Shown one piece after another: positions 1-11,136 of a DNA stretch of 64,000 nucleotides (its first letter is position 1; each line of letters opens with the position of its first letter). Position numbers and translations under genes: made by a program. Under the pieces are notes generated by a model. It was not told where the DNA came from, ran no database searches, and saw nothing but the letters and a program-made list of their open reading frames with translations. Location: assembly GCF_030253575.1 (NCBI RefSeq), contig NC_080559.1:35253001-35317000 (forward strand), read 5' to 3'. Source of the DNA: Rhododendron vialii. Taxonomy: Eukaryota; Streptophyta; Magnoliopsida; Ericales; Ericaceae.

Positions 1-702
1 CTCTAATTTTTTATATGTTATCAAATTTTCGATCACAGATTTTATACCGTCGTTTGCGAGGAGGCCCATCATTTCATAGCACGTAGGCCCATCTCCGGAA
101 GTCCATTTCCCTAAAACATTCAAATGGACCAGTTATAGTTTGGACATGCACTTTTTTGGAATTACGAATTCCTTGTCATCACCGTAGGGGGTGTTTTCGG
201 TAGTGAATACAAATTGTGAGAAAAAACTTGTTACCGGAAAGTGAAAACACCCCCATAATTTCTGCCAAGGCCCATTATGGAGGGGTCTAATCTCCTCTGT
301 CCTGAATACTCTTTGTGTCTCTGTGCCGAGGAATTTTCGATTGTTGGATCATGTGATTTTTTTTTTTATGTTTTAAATTTAACGGCCAAAAAAATCTCTT
401 GACACTGAGGATCCCGCCTCCATCATAAATACCCATAAATACTGTGACGTACATAATGATTTTTAAGGAGATAGTCTCCCATGATACTAAGGGTAAGACT
501 CAAAATATCATTTCCAAAGTCTATGGTTTTTTTGGGAAATAAAATTAGGATGCAAGGAGTTTATTATTTTTATTTCAGTCATTGTTTTGTTATATTTCGT
601 TTTTTAGTATATCCCGTGAAGACAAATGAAAAAACATAGTAGGAGTACTATTTTTTTCACTCAATAGTCAATAGTACGATCGAGCAAGTCAATTTATATA
701 CT
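1..702. other. Intergenic, no gene seen
   Basis: AT-rich intergenic sequence. I see no ORF with family similarity and no clear repeat boundary. Confidence 0.5.
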
Positions 703-1460
703 GTTAGATTTCACCCACAACTCCTTGAAGAGAGTTTTAATTTGTTTCTAAAACGAGAGCCATGATGACTTTACCTACATTCGATGAGGTATGTTGTGGG
801 TTCAGACTTGGTAATTGTACCAGGCCGAGCAAAATGGCTCGTGCCATTTCTGAATGTGATCCGGTATCCCGATCAATTTCGAGTCATTTTACCCTCGACG
901 TTCAGAACGCCGAAGGCGTCCAGAGCCGAGGGTCATGGTTAATTATGACTCGCTTAATCGCCTCGGCCGCCATCACCCACGCGAGCAGGAAACGCGTTCG
1001 GTTGGACATCCTCCGATGGTCGCACAACACGCTCGGTGCCGAACGAGCGTAGCCATCATTCCAGCTCACCTGCGTGGGAACAGCAACCGTGGCAATGATG
1101 ATGGTTGTGACGTCATCCAAACGGTTATAAGGATAACGATGGGGGCACGTGAAGATGCCAGCTTATCCTATAAACGGTTACAAAACCCTAAACGTGACGT
1201 AAGAGTGACGTCAGTTGACGCGTGTCGAGCGTTGGTGCCATCTTGGAGATCAAGCTAAGAGGTTCCTTATAAATATCCCATTATGCCTTCTTGGAAGAGG
1301 TACACACAGAAAAAACCCTAACTCCTAATTCCCAATTTCTCTCTGCAAGTGAATTGACTCTTGCACCGGAGGGCCATCCCGGAGAACTTCCGGTGTGGTC
1401 TTTAGTTGTGCTTCATTTTGCAGGGTGAAGAAAGAGACTAGGAGCAGATCTCGAACCCAC
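703..1460 (+). mobile_element. LTR-like segment, probable Ty3/gypsy solo LTR or fragment
   Basis: This block is GC-richer than its surroundings and has no long ORF. It reads like an LTR: a TATA-like TTATAAATA near 1268, then a short leader, then near 1350-1440 a GACT..GCACCGGAGGG..CCCGGAGAAC type motif that recalls the R-U5 end of plant Ty3/gypsy (Tat/Ogre-like) LTRs. Several TGACGTCA-like and CGTGACG motifs lie at 1105-1215, upstream of the TATA, where an LTR promoter would be. The left edge is guessed from a TGTTAG. No matching target duplication was found, so this may be a fragment. The class is an inference from motif resemblance only. Confidence 0.35.
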
Positions 1461-1503
1461 AGTCAGAAAGCATGAACCATTCGTAATGGAGCCCCATAGT
1501 AAT

Positions 1504-1688
1504 CACAATTACTTATTTTGTATGAATTGATTTATTAGGAGACTACGCAAAACTCAATTTCGCTCCATCCAATTCTAAACCCCAAAATAGACTTTTTGAT
1601 CAAAAATAATTTACGACATTTGATTGAGCTAAATTTTTCGCTTGGTCTCCTAACAAATAAATTCATACAAAATAAACGGTTGTAATTG
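1504..1688. mobile_element. MITE-like inverted repeat (about 185 bp)
   Basis: The two ends are inverted copies of about 40 bp. The left arm contains TTATTTTGTATGAATT then TTAGGAGAC; the right arm contains GTCTCCTAACAAATAAATTC then ATACAAAATAA. The middle is short and non-coding. This is the structure of a miniature inverted-repeat element. The target duplication was not resolved. Confidence 0.6.
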
Positions 1689-2228
1689 TTGAATTGAAAT
1701 CTACAACATACAGCACACTGTAGGTTAATTACCCATGAGAGTGAACAAAATTCCTCTTAGAAACATGAACTTCGATATTCGCAACTGTAATGAACGTGTA
1801 ATATTTAGGCAGAAAAACTTCCTTATGGACCTTTCCATAAAGAAAGATTTACGGAGCCCAATCGCACGCGTTTAAAGTGTTTTTGGACAGTCAAAATTAA
1901 AAACGAATCTCAACTATGAATTGTGCGAATGGACGGCTATGATTGCGCTGCACGGAGCCTTCGTGAATAAGTTTCTCTCATGTTTAGGTATTTGTACTTG
2001 GTAAGCAAGCAAAAAAAGGAAATACTGTAAATAAACTTAATTGGAGCGCAAGCAAACCCAATCCCACTATATGAATCATGACGGCCTGCAAACCCAGTCC
2101 AGATGAGCAAATTTATGCGGCAACTAGGGTAAGCAGTCAGGAGAAAAACAGAGAGCAAAATATTCGAGAGAGAGAAAGAGACTGTCTGTGTGAGAGTTTC
2201 CATTGAAAAAAAAAAATAGTGATCGATC

Positions 2229-4115
2229 ATGGCTGAACAAGAAGACGATACCACGGAGCCGAGGTTCGTGAGTGAAGAAGAGGATATTGATCCGTCCATG
2301 TGTAGTTTCTTCGTGAGCGAACATGGCAAGTCCAAACCCGACATGTGTTTTTCATCAGAAGCAGCATTGGAATATCAACATGCCCAAGTACTTGACAACA
2401 TGAAATACGATGTCGATGGATTAACGTGGCGTAGAGGTGATTTGATTGGAACAGGCGCATTCGGGTCTGTCTATTTGGCTACTCTCAAGAAACCCGAATC
2501 GCAGCAGCAGCAGCTTGGTCCCTTTCCGCCGAAGATGGCAGTGAAGTCGGCTGAACTCTTCGATTCGGGTTCGCTTCAAATGGAGAAGCAGGTTATGAGC
2601 ATTCTTCATAGACATAACGAGTGCCCTTACGTTATCAAGTGCTTTGGAGATGAGTATACCACCAGCGAGAACGGCGAGAACGTGTATAATCTTTTGTTAG
2701 AATACGCTTCAGGTGGTTCCCTACGTGATCTGATCAGGAAATCACGTGGTTCCGGGTTGCCAGAGTCCGATGTGAGGCTTTACACGCACTCAATTCTTCT
2801 TGGAATCAAACATGTTCATGATTGCGGTTTACTTCACCTTGACATAAAGCCGGATAACATCTTACTTTTTCCTTGCGCTTCACGTACTACTGGTTCCACT
2901 AAGTTTATGGCTAAAATCTGTGATTTTGGTCTAGCGAAAAAGGCGAATCAGGGGAAGTCTGCTGTGAGAGGAACTGTCATGTATCTTTCGCCGGAGGCTG
3001 TGACTGATTGCATACAAGAGGCTCCCTCTGATGTTTGGGCCATTGGTTGTGTTGTCCTCGAGTTGCTAACTGCGAAGCAAGTTTGGGTGAGGAAAGCATA
3101 TTGGAGCACTGATGAATTTGTCCACAAGATTGGTCACGTGTTCGGAACGCCTGAAATTCCAAGTGGGATATCAGAGGAAGGGAAAGAGTTCTTGAAGGGT
3201 TGTTTTCAGAGGAGGGCTGCGGATAGATTGACAGTTGAGATGTTGCTGAAACTTCCCTTTGTTTCGAATTTGGATGACCGAGGAAATATTGAAATCGAAG
3301 CTGAAGAGTCAGAACCAGTGCAGGTTATGGATGAGAATTATGATGAAGAGCGTGAGGAGAATTTGGACACTCAAATGCCCAAGAATAGCGAGATAGTGCC
3401 AAACATTGAGATTGAAAATGATCCGTTCATGTTTTCTAGCGATACAAAGCCGAGGCTTGTGGCTGAAGAGGATCCCTCCATGTGCTCTAGCGATTTTGAG
3501 CCTAGCATTGAGGTTTATTTTGATGAGGATGCCGAAGTTGAGCCTATTGAAGACGAAGAGGAAGGGAGCCCTAGGCACGACGACTCTAACATGATTGAGC
3601 CAATATTGGAAGATGAGCCAAGCGTTGTATATCTAGGGACTGTGACAAATCATGAGAAACGGAGCCCCTCGAGTGACGAGACAATCCACAACTGCAATCC
3701 GTCCATGTGTTCTAGCGATACAAAGCTGAGGCTTGTGGCTGAAGAGGATCCCTCCATGTGCTCTAGCGATGAAGAGCCTAGCATTGAGGTTTATTTTGAT
3801 GAGGATGTCGAAGTTGAGCCTATTGAAGATGAAGAGGAAGGGAGCCCTAGGCACGACGACTCTAACTTGATCTTGATCGAGCCAATATTGGAAGATGAGC
3901 CCAGCGTTGTATACCTAGGGACTGTGACAAATCATGAGAAACGGAGCCCCTCAAGTGACGAGACAATCCAAAACCACAAAAGGAGGAAACTGATGTCGAG
4001 TCCTGATGCAGATAGTGATGAAGGAAAATTTTGGTTCTGCTCATCAATGCCGCAATTTCCGGTGAATGTAATACCACCGGAGCCATATGCAACTGCCCTT
4101 TTTGCAGCATTTTAA
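2229..4115 (+). CDS. MAPKKK-type serine/threonine protein kinase (MAPKKK17-20-like) with acidic repeat tail
   Basis: Single-exon ORF of 628 residues starting at an ATG after a GA-rich leader. The kinase domain spans about residues 67-345. It has a glycine loop IGTGAFGSV (73-81), ATP lysine K106 in MAVK, helix-C glutamate E119, catalytic loop HLDIKPDN (203-210), DFG (232-234) and SPE in place of APE (254-256). The HRD arginine is leucine, so it is a non-RD kinase. The lack of introns and the overall pattern fit the plant MEKK-like MAPKKK13-21 group, which phosphorylates MKKs in stress and ABA signalling. Those proteins are usually about 340-380 residues; here a 280-residue acidic Ser/Asp/Glu tail is added, with a 92-residue tandem repeat. 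An N-terminal 65-residue extension repeats the same DPSMCS motif. Kinase activity looks intact; substrate and role are inferred from family only. Confidence 0.88.
   Translation: MAEQEDDTTEPRFVSEEEDIDPSMCSFFVSEHGKSKPDMCFSSEAALEYQHAQVLDNMKYDVDGLTWRRGDLIGTGAFGSVYLATLKKPESQQQQLGPFPPKMAVKSAELFDSGSLQMEKQVMSILHRHNECPYVIKCFGDEYTTSENGENVYNLLLEYASGGSLRDLIRKSRGSGLPESDVRLYTHSILLGIKHVHDCGLLHLDIKPDNILLFPCASRTTGSTKFMAKICDFGLAKKANQGKSAVRGTVMYLSPEAVTDCIQEAPSDVWAIGCVVLELLTAKQVWVRKAYWSTDEFVHKIGHVFGTPEIPSGISEEGKEFLKGCFQRRAADRLTVEMLLKLPFVSNLDDRGNIEIEAEESEPVQVMDENYDEEREENLDTQMPKNSEIVPNIEIENDPFMFSSDTKPRLVAEEDPSMCSSDFEPSIEVYFDEDAEVEPIEDEEEGSPRHDDSNMIEPILEDEPSVVYLGTVTNHEKRSPSSDETIHNCNPSMCSSDTKLRLVAEEDPSMCSSDEEPSIEVYFDEDVEVEPIEDEEEGSPRHDDSNLILIEPILEDEPSVVYLGTVTNHEKRSPSSDETIQNHKRRKLMSSPDADSDEGKFWFCSSMPQFPVNVIPPEPYATALFAAF
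3421..3978 (+). repeat. In-frame tandem duplication inside the kinase tail (276 bp, two copies)
   Basis: Copy 1 is 3421-3696 and copy 2 is 3697-3978. The period is 276 bp (92 codons), and copy 2 has a 6-bp insertion (two residues, near 3870). The copies are nearly identical at DNA level, which points to a recent duplication. Each copy encodes an acidic segment with PSMCSSD, VEVEPIEDEEEGSPRHDDSN-like and VVYLGTVTNHEKRSPSSDE elements. The reading frame is kept. Confidence 0.9.
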
Positions 4116-5689
4116 TGGAGAGTTTTAGTATCACATACTTTAGCCCGGTATTGTCTTCCGAAATTGGATGGATACAAATCTTTCAAGGGTAAATGGTTTG
4201 ATTGTCTGTTTGTTGTTCTTATTTATGAGATTTGAACCAAGGCATTTCTCTTTTAGTATATATCTATTGAGTTATTGTATAAGGATATGAATCAAGTCAG
4301 TTTTCCAAGTATTGTGCAATCATCTTTAGGTTTGTATTAGTTGAATTATGGAATATCTTTGGGCATGTCTGAATGATGAATGGTAACTTCTAGTGATTTT
4401 CTTCTTCTTGTTTTCTGTTGTTGCTTTTGCTGCTACTTTGCTAGTCTTTTGCTTCCACTTCTTTGTTTCATAGTCTATGCGAGACATCGATAGGTATTGC
4501 TGATTGTTTTGGTGTCCATATTATCCCCTTGGACCCCTTTCAAAAGCAGAGAATACAACACAGAAACATTAGGTATTTCGCAGTGCTTTTTCTGTTCCAC
4601 CAGTCTATTTTGAAGCCAGTAAAAAGAGCATTTTGTAGGCATAGTTGCATAAATCAATGGGTCTTAGTGTTCTCTGCCTTTTTATATCGGCTACATCTTT
4701 TGCTGATGCAAATCATGCATTGATTGTGAATACCTATTTTGATGGCTCGACAGCAATTCCGTCCTTTGTTGGCAAATAAATTTGAGAGACACCATGCATT
4801 GCTTGTACGTCCACATTAGGATATATCACTGAAAGTCCGGAACAACAAGGAATGAAGAAAGAATGGGGCCGGACACGAATACTACTACTTATCTCTTGGG
4901 TTGCTAGCATGAACGTTCTATGTTATGCAAAGCGTATTGACAACATTTGGTTTGATCTCTCTCCAAGAGCTTAGTCTAGCTTCAAAGAAGCACGGAAGCG
5001 GGCCATAGATACGGACACGGAGACAACAATTCTAAGTAAATGGGGACACGGATATGGCAAGGGACACAGTAAAATTAAATAAAACATGTAGATTTAATTT
5101 TTTTATGCCGGAACAACATGGAGTAATTTCAGAAGTAAAAAAAAAAAAAAAAAAGCAAGCTAATTTTTTCCCGCTTGGATTTAGGAAGGTAATCTGATCA
5201 ATACACTTCTTCAGCCCTTTGACGATGACTTAATCAAGAGATTATCTTTTAGGCATACCTGCATAAAGCATAGGGCTGTACTGAGAATTTTTTTGAGCAA
5301 CATGGGTTTTTGGAGAAATCCTCCACTAGAACTCCTTGAATTAGGAACTACTACGAAGATTATGTGGAAAATACCATCATCAATGATGTGCCAAACATTA
5401 TAAGCCTCGAAGAAGAGAGAAATCAAAATAAGTAAGAATATAGACGGAATTTTTAAAAAAAAATTCTAAAGACCAGCAAAAAGACTTCCAAAGTTTTTAT
5501 CGTTTTCAACAAAAACAATTTATCTAAAAAATTATCAAAAATTTCCCAAATACAAATGAGCAATGCTACCAACACAACTTTAAAACACAACTCTAGCCAC
5601 AAACTGTGTCCGGAGCCGTTTGATGCTCAATTTTCGAGTTACCAACCGTAGAGAAGCCCAATACCAAGTAGGAGTATAATTTTCTTTTG
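4116..5689. other. Intergenic: 3' flank of the kinase gene and repeat debris
   Basis: The first few hundred bases after the kinase stop are T-rich and resemble a 3' UTR. Near 4980-5070 lies a block with repeated GGACACGG words, and 5138-5154 is a poly(A) run. No gene can be supported. Confidence 0.4.
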
Positions 5690-5865
5690 GTAAAAAGCCC
5701 GGGCCAGGACCAACTCAATGGGGCGTACCGACAGCCATGCGGGGCCAACTCCGGGCTCTGCACGAATGATTCAAGCCGTTTAATAATTTAGAGAAAAAAA
5801 AAACCGGAATGGATCCTTAAAAAATCAGCTCAATCCGATATGTGTAAGTGTTCAATCTCGAGTGG
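5690..5865. repeat. Single arm of a long-inverted-repeat MITE family
   Basis: This segment carries the words GATTCAAGCCGTTTAATAAT and AAAAATCAGCTCAATCCGAT in the same order as the arms of the inverted repeats at 17903-18185 and 42501-42957. Only one arm is seen here, so it is probably a truncated copy. Confidence 0.5.
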
Positions 5866-6908
5866 CTGTTGGTTTTCCTTGGGTTTCTCGGTACCAAGTT
5901 GGCCACCTGTTCAATTCAATTCAAAATTGAAATTCCATAACCCGAATTGCGCGCGTGTTTATTGTGGATAACGGTCACGCATGTGTCGTAACCGTTTCCC
6001 CGCCCGTTACCATTCAAACAGTTCTAGCTGTACATATACTACTCCAGTAGTAGCGGAGTATTTCTTGAGGAGACAAACTGTATGCAATGGTCACAGCTCC
6101 CTTCATCACCGTTGATCCACAGTCGGACATAAAAAGTTGTCGATCAAACGGTTGCTAATACGTCTGTTGCAAACATCGTCACAATCCGGACTATAATTAT
6201 TACAGACTAATTAAAATCGAGTATGACGCAGCGGAATTAACGAGAAGATGAGTTGCGTACTAATCAAACGTATGATAAATTCGAGTTCACGAGAGAAAGA
6301 GACAAAATCTAAATATTATTGAAATAAAAAACTGTTTAAACATTAGGTTACAATCATTTTTATAGAAAAAAGGCGTAACCCTAGCAAAACTCTAACTCAA
6401 AAACGAAAAATTTCCAAAATTTGAGGAAAATAATAAAATTGGAAAAATGAAAGAAAAACAAGACTTTCCCAAAAAGAATCAACTTCTACGTAATTATACG
6501 CTAAGAGTTATTAACGAAACAAATATTTTCTAAAACGATAAAAACGTCCAATTGGAGGCCTAAACAAAGGAATTAGACCGAAAAACACCATCGGTCACGA
6601 ATTAGGGTGGTGAATCTTGACCGCAATGCGAAAATTAGTCCACCAAGTTTGGGCCCGATCCAAGCTCGTCCAAAAGTTGCCAAATCGGATAATTTACAAT
6701 TGAACAACGTTTGAGCTTTCGAGGCTTCGACTGGTCCAATTGATCACGAAATTGGGCATCTATGTGTTCTACATTAGAGTATGAAAATTTATGCACTGGC
6801 CGGGATGAAGTTTCAAAATTTCCGAAGAGTAATTGTACAATTCACTTAGAAAAATCGCTTATCTATGAAAGGAGAACACCTTTTTGTGTGGATCAGTTTA
6901 TGAAGCTC
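5866..6908. other. Intergenic, no gene seen
   Basis: Moderately AT-rich sequence with only short chance ORFs. I see no family signature or repeat ends. Confidence 0.4.
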
Positions 6909-7151
6909 AGGCTCTGTTTCGCTTTTTCTTAAAATTTTTTTTTAAAAAAAAATGTAATTTCAAACTCAAATATAATGAAAATGAAAAATAATTTTTTAAT
7001 TTTTTTGTACCGTTTAAAAGATCTCAATGAGATCTATTAAACAAGATACACATTAATAAAAAAATTATTTACGTAAACACATAATTTTTAATCTTAAAAT
7101 TATCTTCTTTTCCTTTTAAAGTTTTTTTTTTCTAAAAGTGGAATGGCCTCT
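6909..7151. mobile_element. MITE-like element (family with GATCTCAATGAGATC core)
   Basis: The ends are loosely inverted: AGGCTCTGTTTCGCTTTTT on the left and AAAAGTGGAATGGCCTCTG on the right. The interior is very A/T-rich and contains an AAGATCTCAATGAGATC core followed by an AACAAGAT word, shared with 7454-7679 and 43774-44012. Edges are approximate. Confidence 0.5.
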
Positions 7152-7453
7152 GATTAACACTTTACATTTCCCAACTTACCCTAGGTAGATTTTCACACCA
7201 ATTTCTTTCTTTTCCACATAGGTAACTGAATTACGACAGAGAAGGTCAAATCAAAGATGGCAATCTGATAGTAAAAGTTGAGTTTGATTAAATTATTTTG
7301 ACAAAGAAGCATTGAATAGGCTTTTATCATTATTTTCTCCCTTCCTATATCATTTTGCTTCTCATTTGTTTCATGTAGAGAAAACACCCTTCGCACACAA
7401 AATATATGATCAAAGTTACCTAAAATTGCACGTGCGTTGCCTGTGCTTCTGAG

Positions 7454-7679
7454 GCCCCGTTTCAGAAAGCTTTTTAAAAAATAAGTAGTTTATTTTACAT
7501 TTTCAAATTAAAAAATAACATAAATGAAAACTAATTTTTTAATTTTTTTTGCATAGTATAAGAGATCTTTCAAACAATATCCATATTGCATATTTTTAGA
7601 TTTCAATAAATTTGTAATTTTTGAGCTTGAAATTGCCTTCTTAAAAAATAAGGACTTTTTCTTTGTTCTAGAACGGAGC
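7454..7679. mobile_element. MITE, 226 bp, probable hAT-like
   Basis: Inverted ends GCCCCGTTTCAGAA and TTCTAGAACGGAGC bound an A/T-rich interior. A 5-bp direct repeat CTGAG lies immediately outside both ends (7449-7453 and 7680-7684). The interior AGATCTTTCAAACAATATCC word is shared with the copies at 6909 and 43774. Confidence 0.6.
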
Positions 7680-7684
7680 CTGAG

Positions 7685-8380
7685 TCTTCTGACGGTAGTG
7701 GTTGATAACTGGGATGGATGCCTCCAACACTGTCTACGATCATATTTATTTAAAAGATCCACATTAAAAAACTTGCTATGCACAATCAAGTTTTAATCGA
7801 CATTGATAGCCACAAGATGTAGAATAGTTGTCTCGCATTTCTTTTGTCTAAATCGTTTTTCTTTTTAATCCATTTTGTCTAAATCGTTTGACCGTTAAAT
7901 TTTATAGCTTACTAGTGCATGTTCATGCCTTCGGGCATGGCTCCGAATTGGCCAGTGGACAAAAAATTATTCTTGAATATTCCTTTAATCTCATTAATGC
8001 AAGGGCAAAAAAAAGCTCAACATATTCCCGAAGAAACATGTAGAAAAAGTGTGTGTATTCTTATAAAAAAGATTGTTTCCTTTTCGCATATGAATCCAAA
8101 AATGATTGTTGTTCTTTTTTACTATTAGAGAAATCAATTGAAAAAGGAAGCGGTGTATATTTCTCTATCAGAAAAACGTGTAACTTCTTTTTTGACATTG
8201 GTGTAGGTGTATATAATAAGAAATATTCATTCAATCCAACGTCTATAATCTTATCAGAAAGTACGATCGAACGGCTCTAAATACTACTTTATTTGTATGT
8301 CTAAACATTTTTTTAAAAAATTCGCTCTATTTTATAGTAACCAAATCATATGACTATTTAATTTAGGAAAATGTATCATT
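7685..8380. other. Intergenic, no gene seen
   Basis: AT-rich. Two short ORFs near 7919-8280 lack any recognisable motif and are treated as chance. Confidence 0.4.
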
Positions 8381-8509
8381 CCCCGTTCCAATAAAATTTA
8401 TTTTTTAAATATTTTTATTTTACGAGATAAGTCATTCTATCATACTCCGTAATTCATTAGTCTTAATTTAAGAAAGACCGGAGTAAGTACTTATTTCAAG
8501 GAACGAGGC
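8381..8509. mobile_element. Short MITE-like element in the tetraspanin promoter
   Basis: The ends CCCCGTTCC and GGAACGAGG are inverted, and the interior is A/T-rich. It resembles the GCCCCGTT..AACGGAGC family at 7454-7679. It lies about 300 bp upstream of the tetraspanin start codon. No target duplication was identified. Confidence 0.4.
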
Positions 8510-8685
8510 CTTTTTGTAAGGGAGAACCCAGTCTCGCCTGAAAGTCGCCCGGATCCGACCCTACATATATTCCTCATTCCACTCCGACACTCCACGTCCT
8601 CCGCCTTTTTATCCATTGCCCTGCACAATCCCCATTTCACCCCCCACCCTCTCTCCCCTTCAAATCGTCTGTTGCAGTTACCAGT

Positions 8686-8688
<3 letters not shown>

Positions 8689-8721
<33 letters not shown>
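8689..8721 (+). repeat. (CT)n microsatellite in the tetraspanin 5' leader
   Basis: About 16 uninterrupted CT units, ending about 85 bp before the tetraspanin ATG. Pyrimidine tracts are common in plant 5' leaders. Confidence 0.9.
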
Positions 8722-8727
<6 letters not shown>

Positions 8728-8806
8728 TACAAATACCAGTACAAATACACATACCGTTTCAGTAAAAAGAGAAACAAACCCCTTATTTATCCTGCCAAAG
8801 AAAAAG

Positions 8807-11136
8807 ATGCTTCGACTGAGCAACAACCTGATCGGGATCCTAAACTTCCTGACCTTCCTCCTCTCCGTCCCCATCCTCTGGGCTGGCATCTGGCTCCACC
8901 GCCGAGGCATCACCGAGTGCGAGAAGTTCCTCGACACCCCACTCATCGTTCTCGGCGTCTTCCTCCTCCTCGTCTCCCTCGCCGGCCTCGTCGGCGCCTG
9001 CTGCCGCAACTCCTTGCTCCTATGGATCTACCTCGTCGTCATGTTCCTCCTCATCCTCGTCCTCTTCTTCTTCACCATCTTCGCCTTCGTGGTCACCAAC
9101 AAGGGCGCCGGGGTAGTGCTGTCCGGCAAAGGGTATAAGGAGTACCGCCTCGGGGAATACTCGCACTGGTTGCAGAAGAGGGTCAACAGCACCAAGAATT
9201 GGAGTAAGATCAAGAGTTGCTTGATGGATGGTAAGGTGTGCCAGAGTTTGGTTGGTCAGGGGGTTAGTACTACGGTTGAGCAGTTCTCTAAGGAGAACTT
9301 GACCTCTATTAAGGTATACCGAAAGTCTAATAACACGATCTTAGAACACAATTCCGAACACAATTGTTGGGTCAGGAGCTGTTAAATGTATGCAGATCGA
9401 ACGGCTATATACACTTCACACACAAAAACACGTAGGAACAATAATTATCATAATTTTGTTATGGTGATTGTCGAATAAGAGTGCGTATTAGAGGATATAT
9501 GCATGTAAGTTTAAGATTTGGTTTCCCAATCAGACTGAGAACACAGAGAATTAGTCTAATTTTTTACTCTCTCCGTACCAAAACCGTCAATTTTCGGATA
9601 AAGAAAGATACCTTCGTGCATAATTTTTTTAAATTTGTTTATGTCAAATTAAAGAACTCATGATGTAGTTTAATTTGGAGTACAGTTTTTCTTAGTGGAC
9701 AAGCAATTTAGGCGGTAAGCATTATTTGAATTAATTGTGCGAATTGGGGTTCTGGCTTCTTCTTGCTTGGGATCTGAATTCATTAACACACGTTCCCTAA
9801 CTTTCTCGCTCTTGGTGAATTAACTCGTTTGCCTTTCACTTTAGGCCTGGTTTGACCAAGGATATGATTTTATGCATGTGATTTTACCTTTCTCTTTTGC
9901 TACAAAGATATATACTTTTATAAGAATCTCTGGCTGATGCTCTTTGGGCTGAGGAATGGGTTAAAGAGAATCTGAAAAATCAGGCCTTTAGACATGTGGG
10001 TTTTGTTTAATGCTCCTGATATGTATATTTTTCTCGGTGCATCCGAATGTCATAACTTAAACAAAGCAGTAGCTTAAATCAGATACAGCCATATGCTTGT
10101 TTTGGATTGTTCATTATTTTTTTTATTAAATTAGGACGCATTGTATAATGATAAAAGTTTCTTTCCCTTTGTATATTGACTACTCTTAAATTCTTGGAAG
10201 ATTCCGCCAGTTTCACTTGAATATGTTACTTTAGAACAACTTTCGATAAAGTTGCTATAATACTGGACTTGTACGATGGAGTATATGCTATGCTATGCTC
10301 ACCGCTGCTGATGGCCTCATGCCTTATATCGTGAAAGTTTGAACCTTTTGAACATGTTTTTTTTACTGTAAAGTACAAAATTGTGGGTTTTACTAGTTCA
10401 TTGTTCTTGATATCTAAAGTTTTGGAAATTAAAGGCGTTTGGTAATTGATTATTTTTGTTCCCACCAATGTCCTTCAAAGTACACAATCCACCATTGCTG
10501 AGAAACCAGGGGTTGTCCCTTACAGTCTCTGATTCAATCTCATTGCTGAGTGTTGCATATCTGAATCAACCAATAGTTTTTCTTAGGCTTCATATATGGT
10601 TTTGTGAAATTGAGTTGGAACATTAGGGAAAAACTTGATTTAAGTTTCCTTTTGGCTCTCAGGCTGTTGTGTTTCTTCAATGCTAACATTTGATTTCCTA
10701 AGAAATTAAGCAGATGCAAGCTTTTAGTGTAATGCTTTGACACCAACTAATTCATCATTAGGCATCATCTAACTTGTTGATGCTTCTATTTTTTGTTTTT
10801 TCCGTATTTCCTTGATGTTTCGTTCCTTTGCAGTCCGGTTGCTGCAAGCCATCGAATGACTGCAATTTCGCTTATGTTAGCCCAACCAACTGGACTGCCA
10901 CAGCAACCTCTTCATACACCAATACAGATTGCAAGTTGTGGAGCAATGATCCAAGTGTTCTGTGCTTCAACTGCCAATCATGCAAGGCTGGGCTGCTGGA
11001 TAACATCAAGCATGATTGGAAGAAGGTGGCTGTGATCAACATTATATTCCTTGTCGTCCTCGTTATTGTTTACTCGATTGGATGCTGTGCTTTCAGGAAC
11101 AACAGGGAGGACAATTTCATGTGGAAGGGACCATGA
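8807..11136 (+). CDS. TET8: Tetraspanin, TET8-like
   Basis: Two exons, 8807-9313 and 10834-11136, join in phase 0 to give 269 residues, the usual plant tetraspanin length. The intron runs GT at 9314 to AG at 10833. I chose the ATG at 8807 because it starts directly with MLRLSNNLIGILN, the family's normal start; the open frame further upstream is the CT repeat. Four membrane helices lie at about 8-30, 44-65, 70-97 and 235-255. The large extracellular loop between helices 3 and 4 carries the plant signature GCCKP (171-175) and paired cysteines including CFNCQSC (213-219). The short C-terminal tail ends NFMWKGP. Tetraspanins organise membrane microdomains; TET8 of Arabidopsis marks exosome-like vesicles. 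The TET8 assignment (versus TET7/9) is by resemblance and is less sure than the family. Confidence 0.93.
9314..10833 (+). other. Single intron of the tetraspanin gene
   Basis: A 1520-bp intron with donor AAG|GTATACC and acceptor CCTTTGCAG|TCC. It is T-rich and contains no supported feature. Confidence 0.9.

Noticed and set aside
762-1258. Overlapping 72-107 codon ORFs in all orientations at 762-1258
   Set aside because: GC-richer, LTR-like DNA gives long open frames by chance. None carries a motif, and some use non-ATG starts.
1937-2460. Minus-strand ORFs opposite the kinase start
   Set aside because: They are shadows of the kinase reading frame and its leader.
8672-8806. Upstream extension of the tetraspanin ORF through the CT repeat
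   Set aside because: It would encode a Ser-Leu repeat before the first membrane helix; family members start at MLRLSNN.
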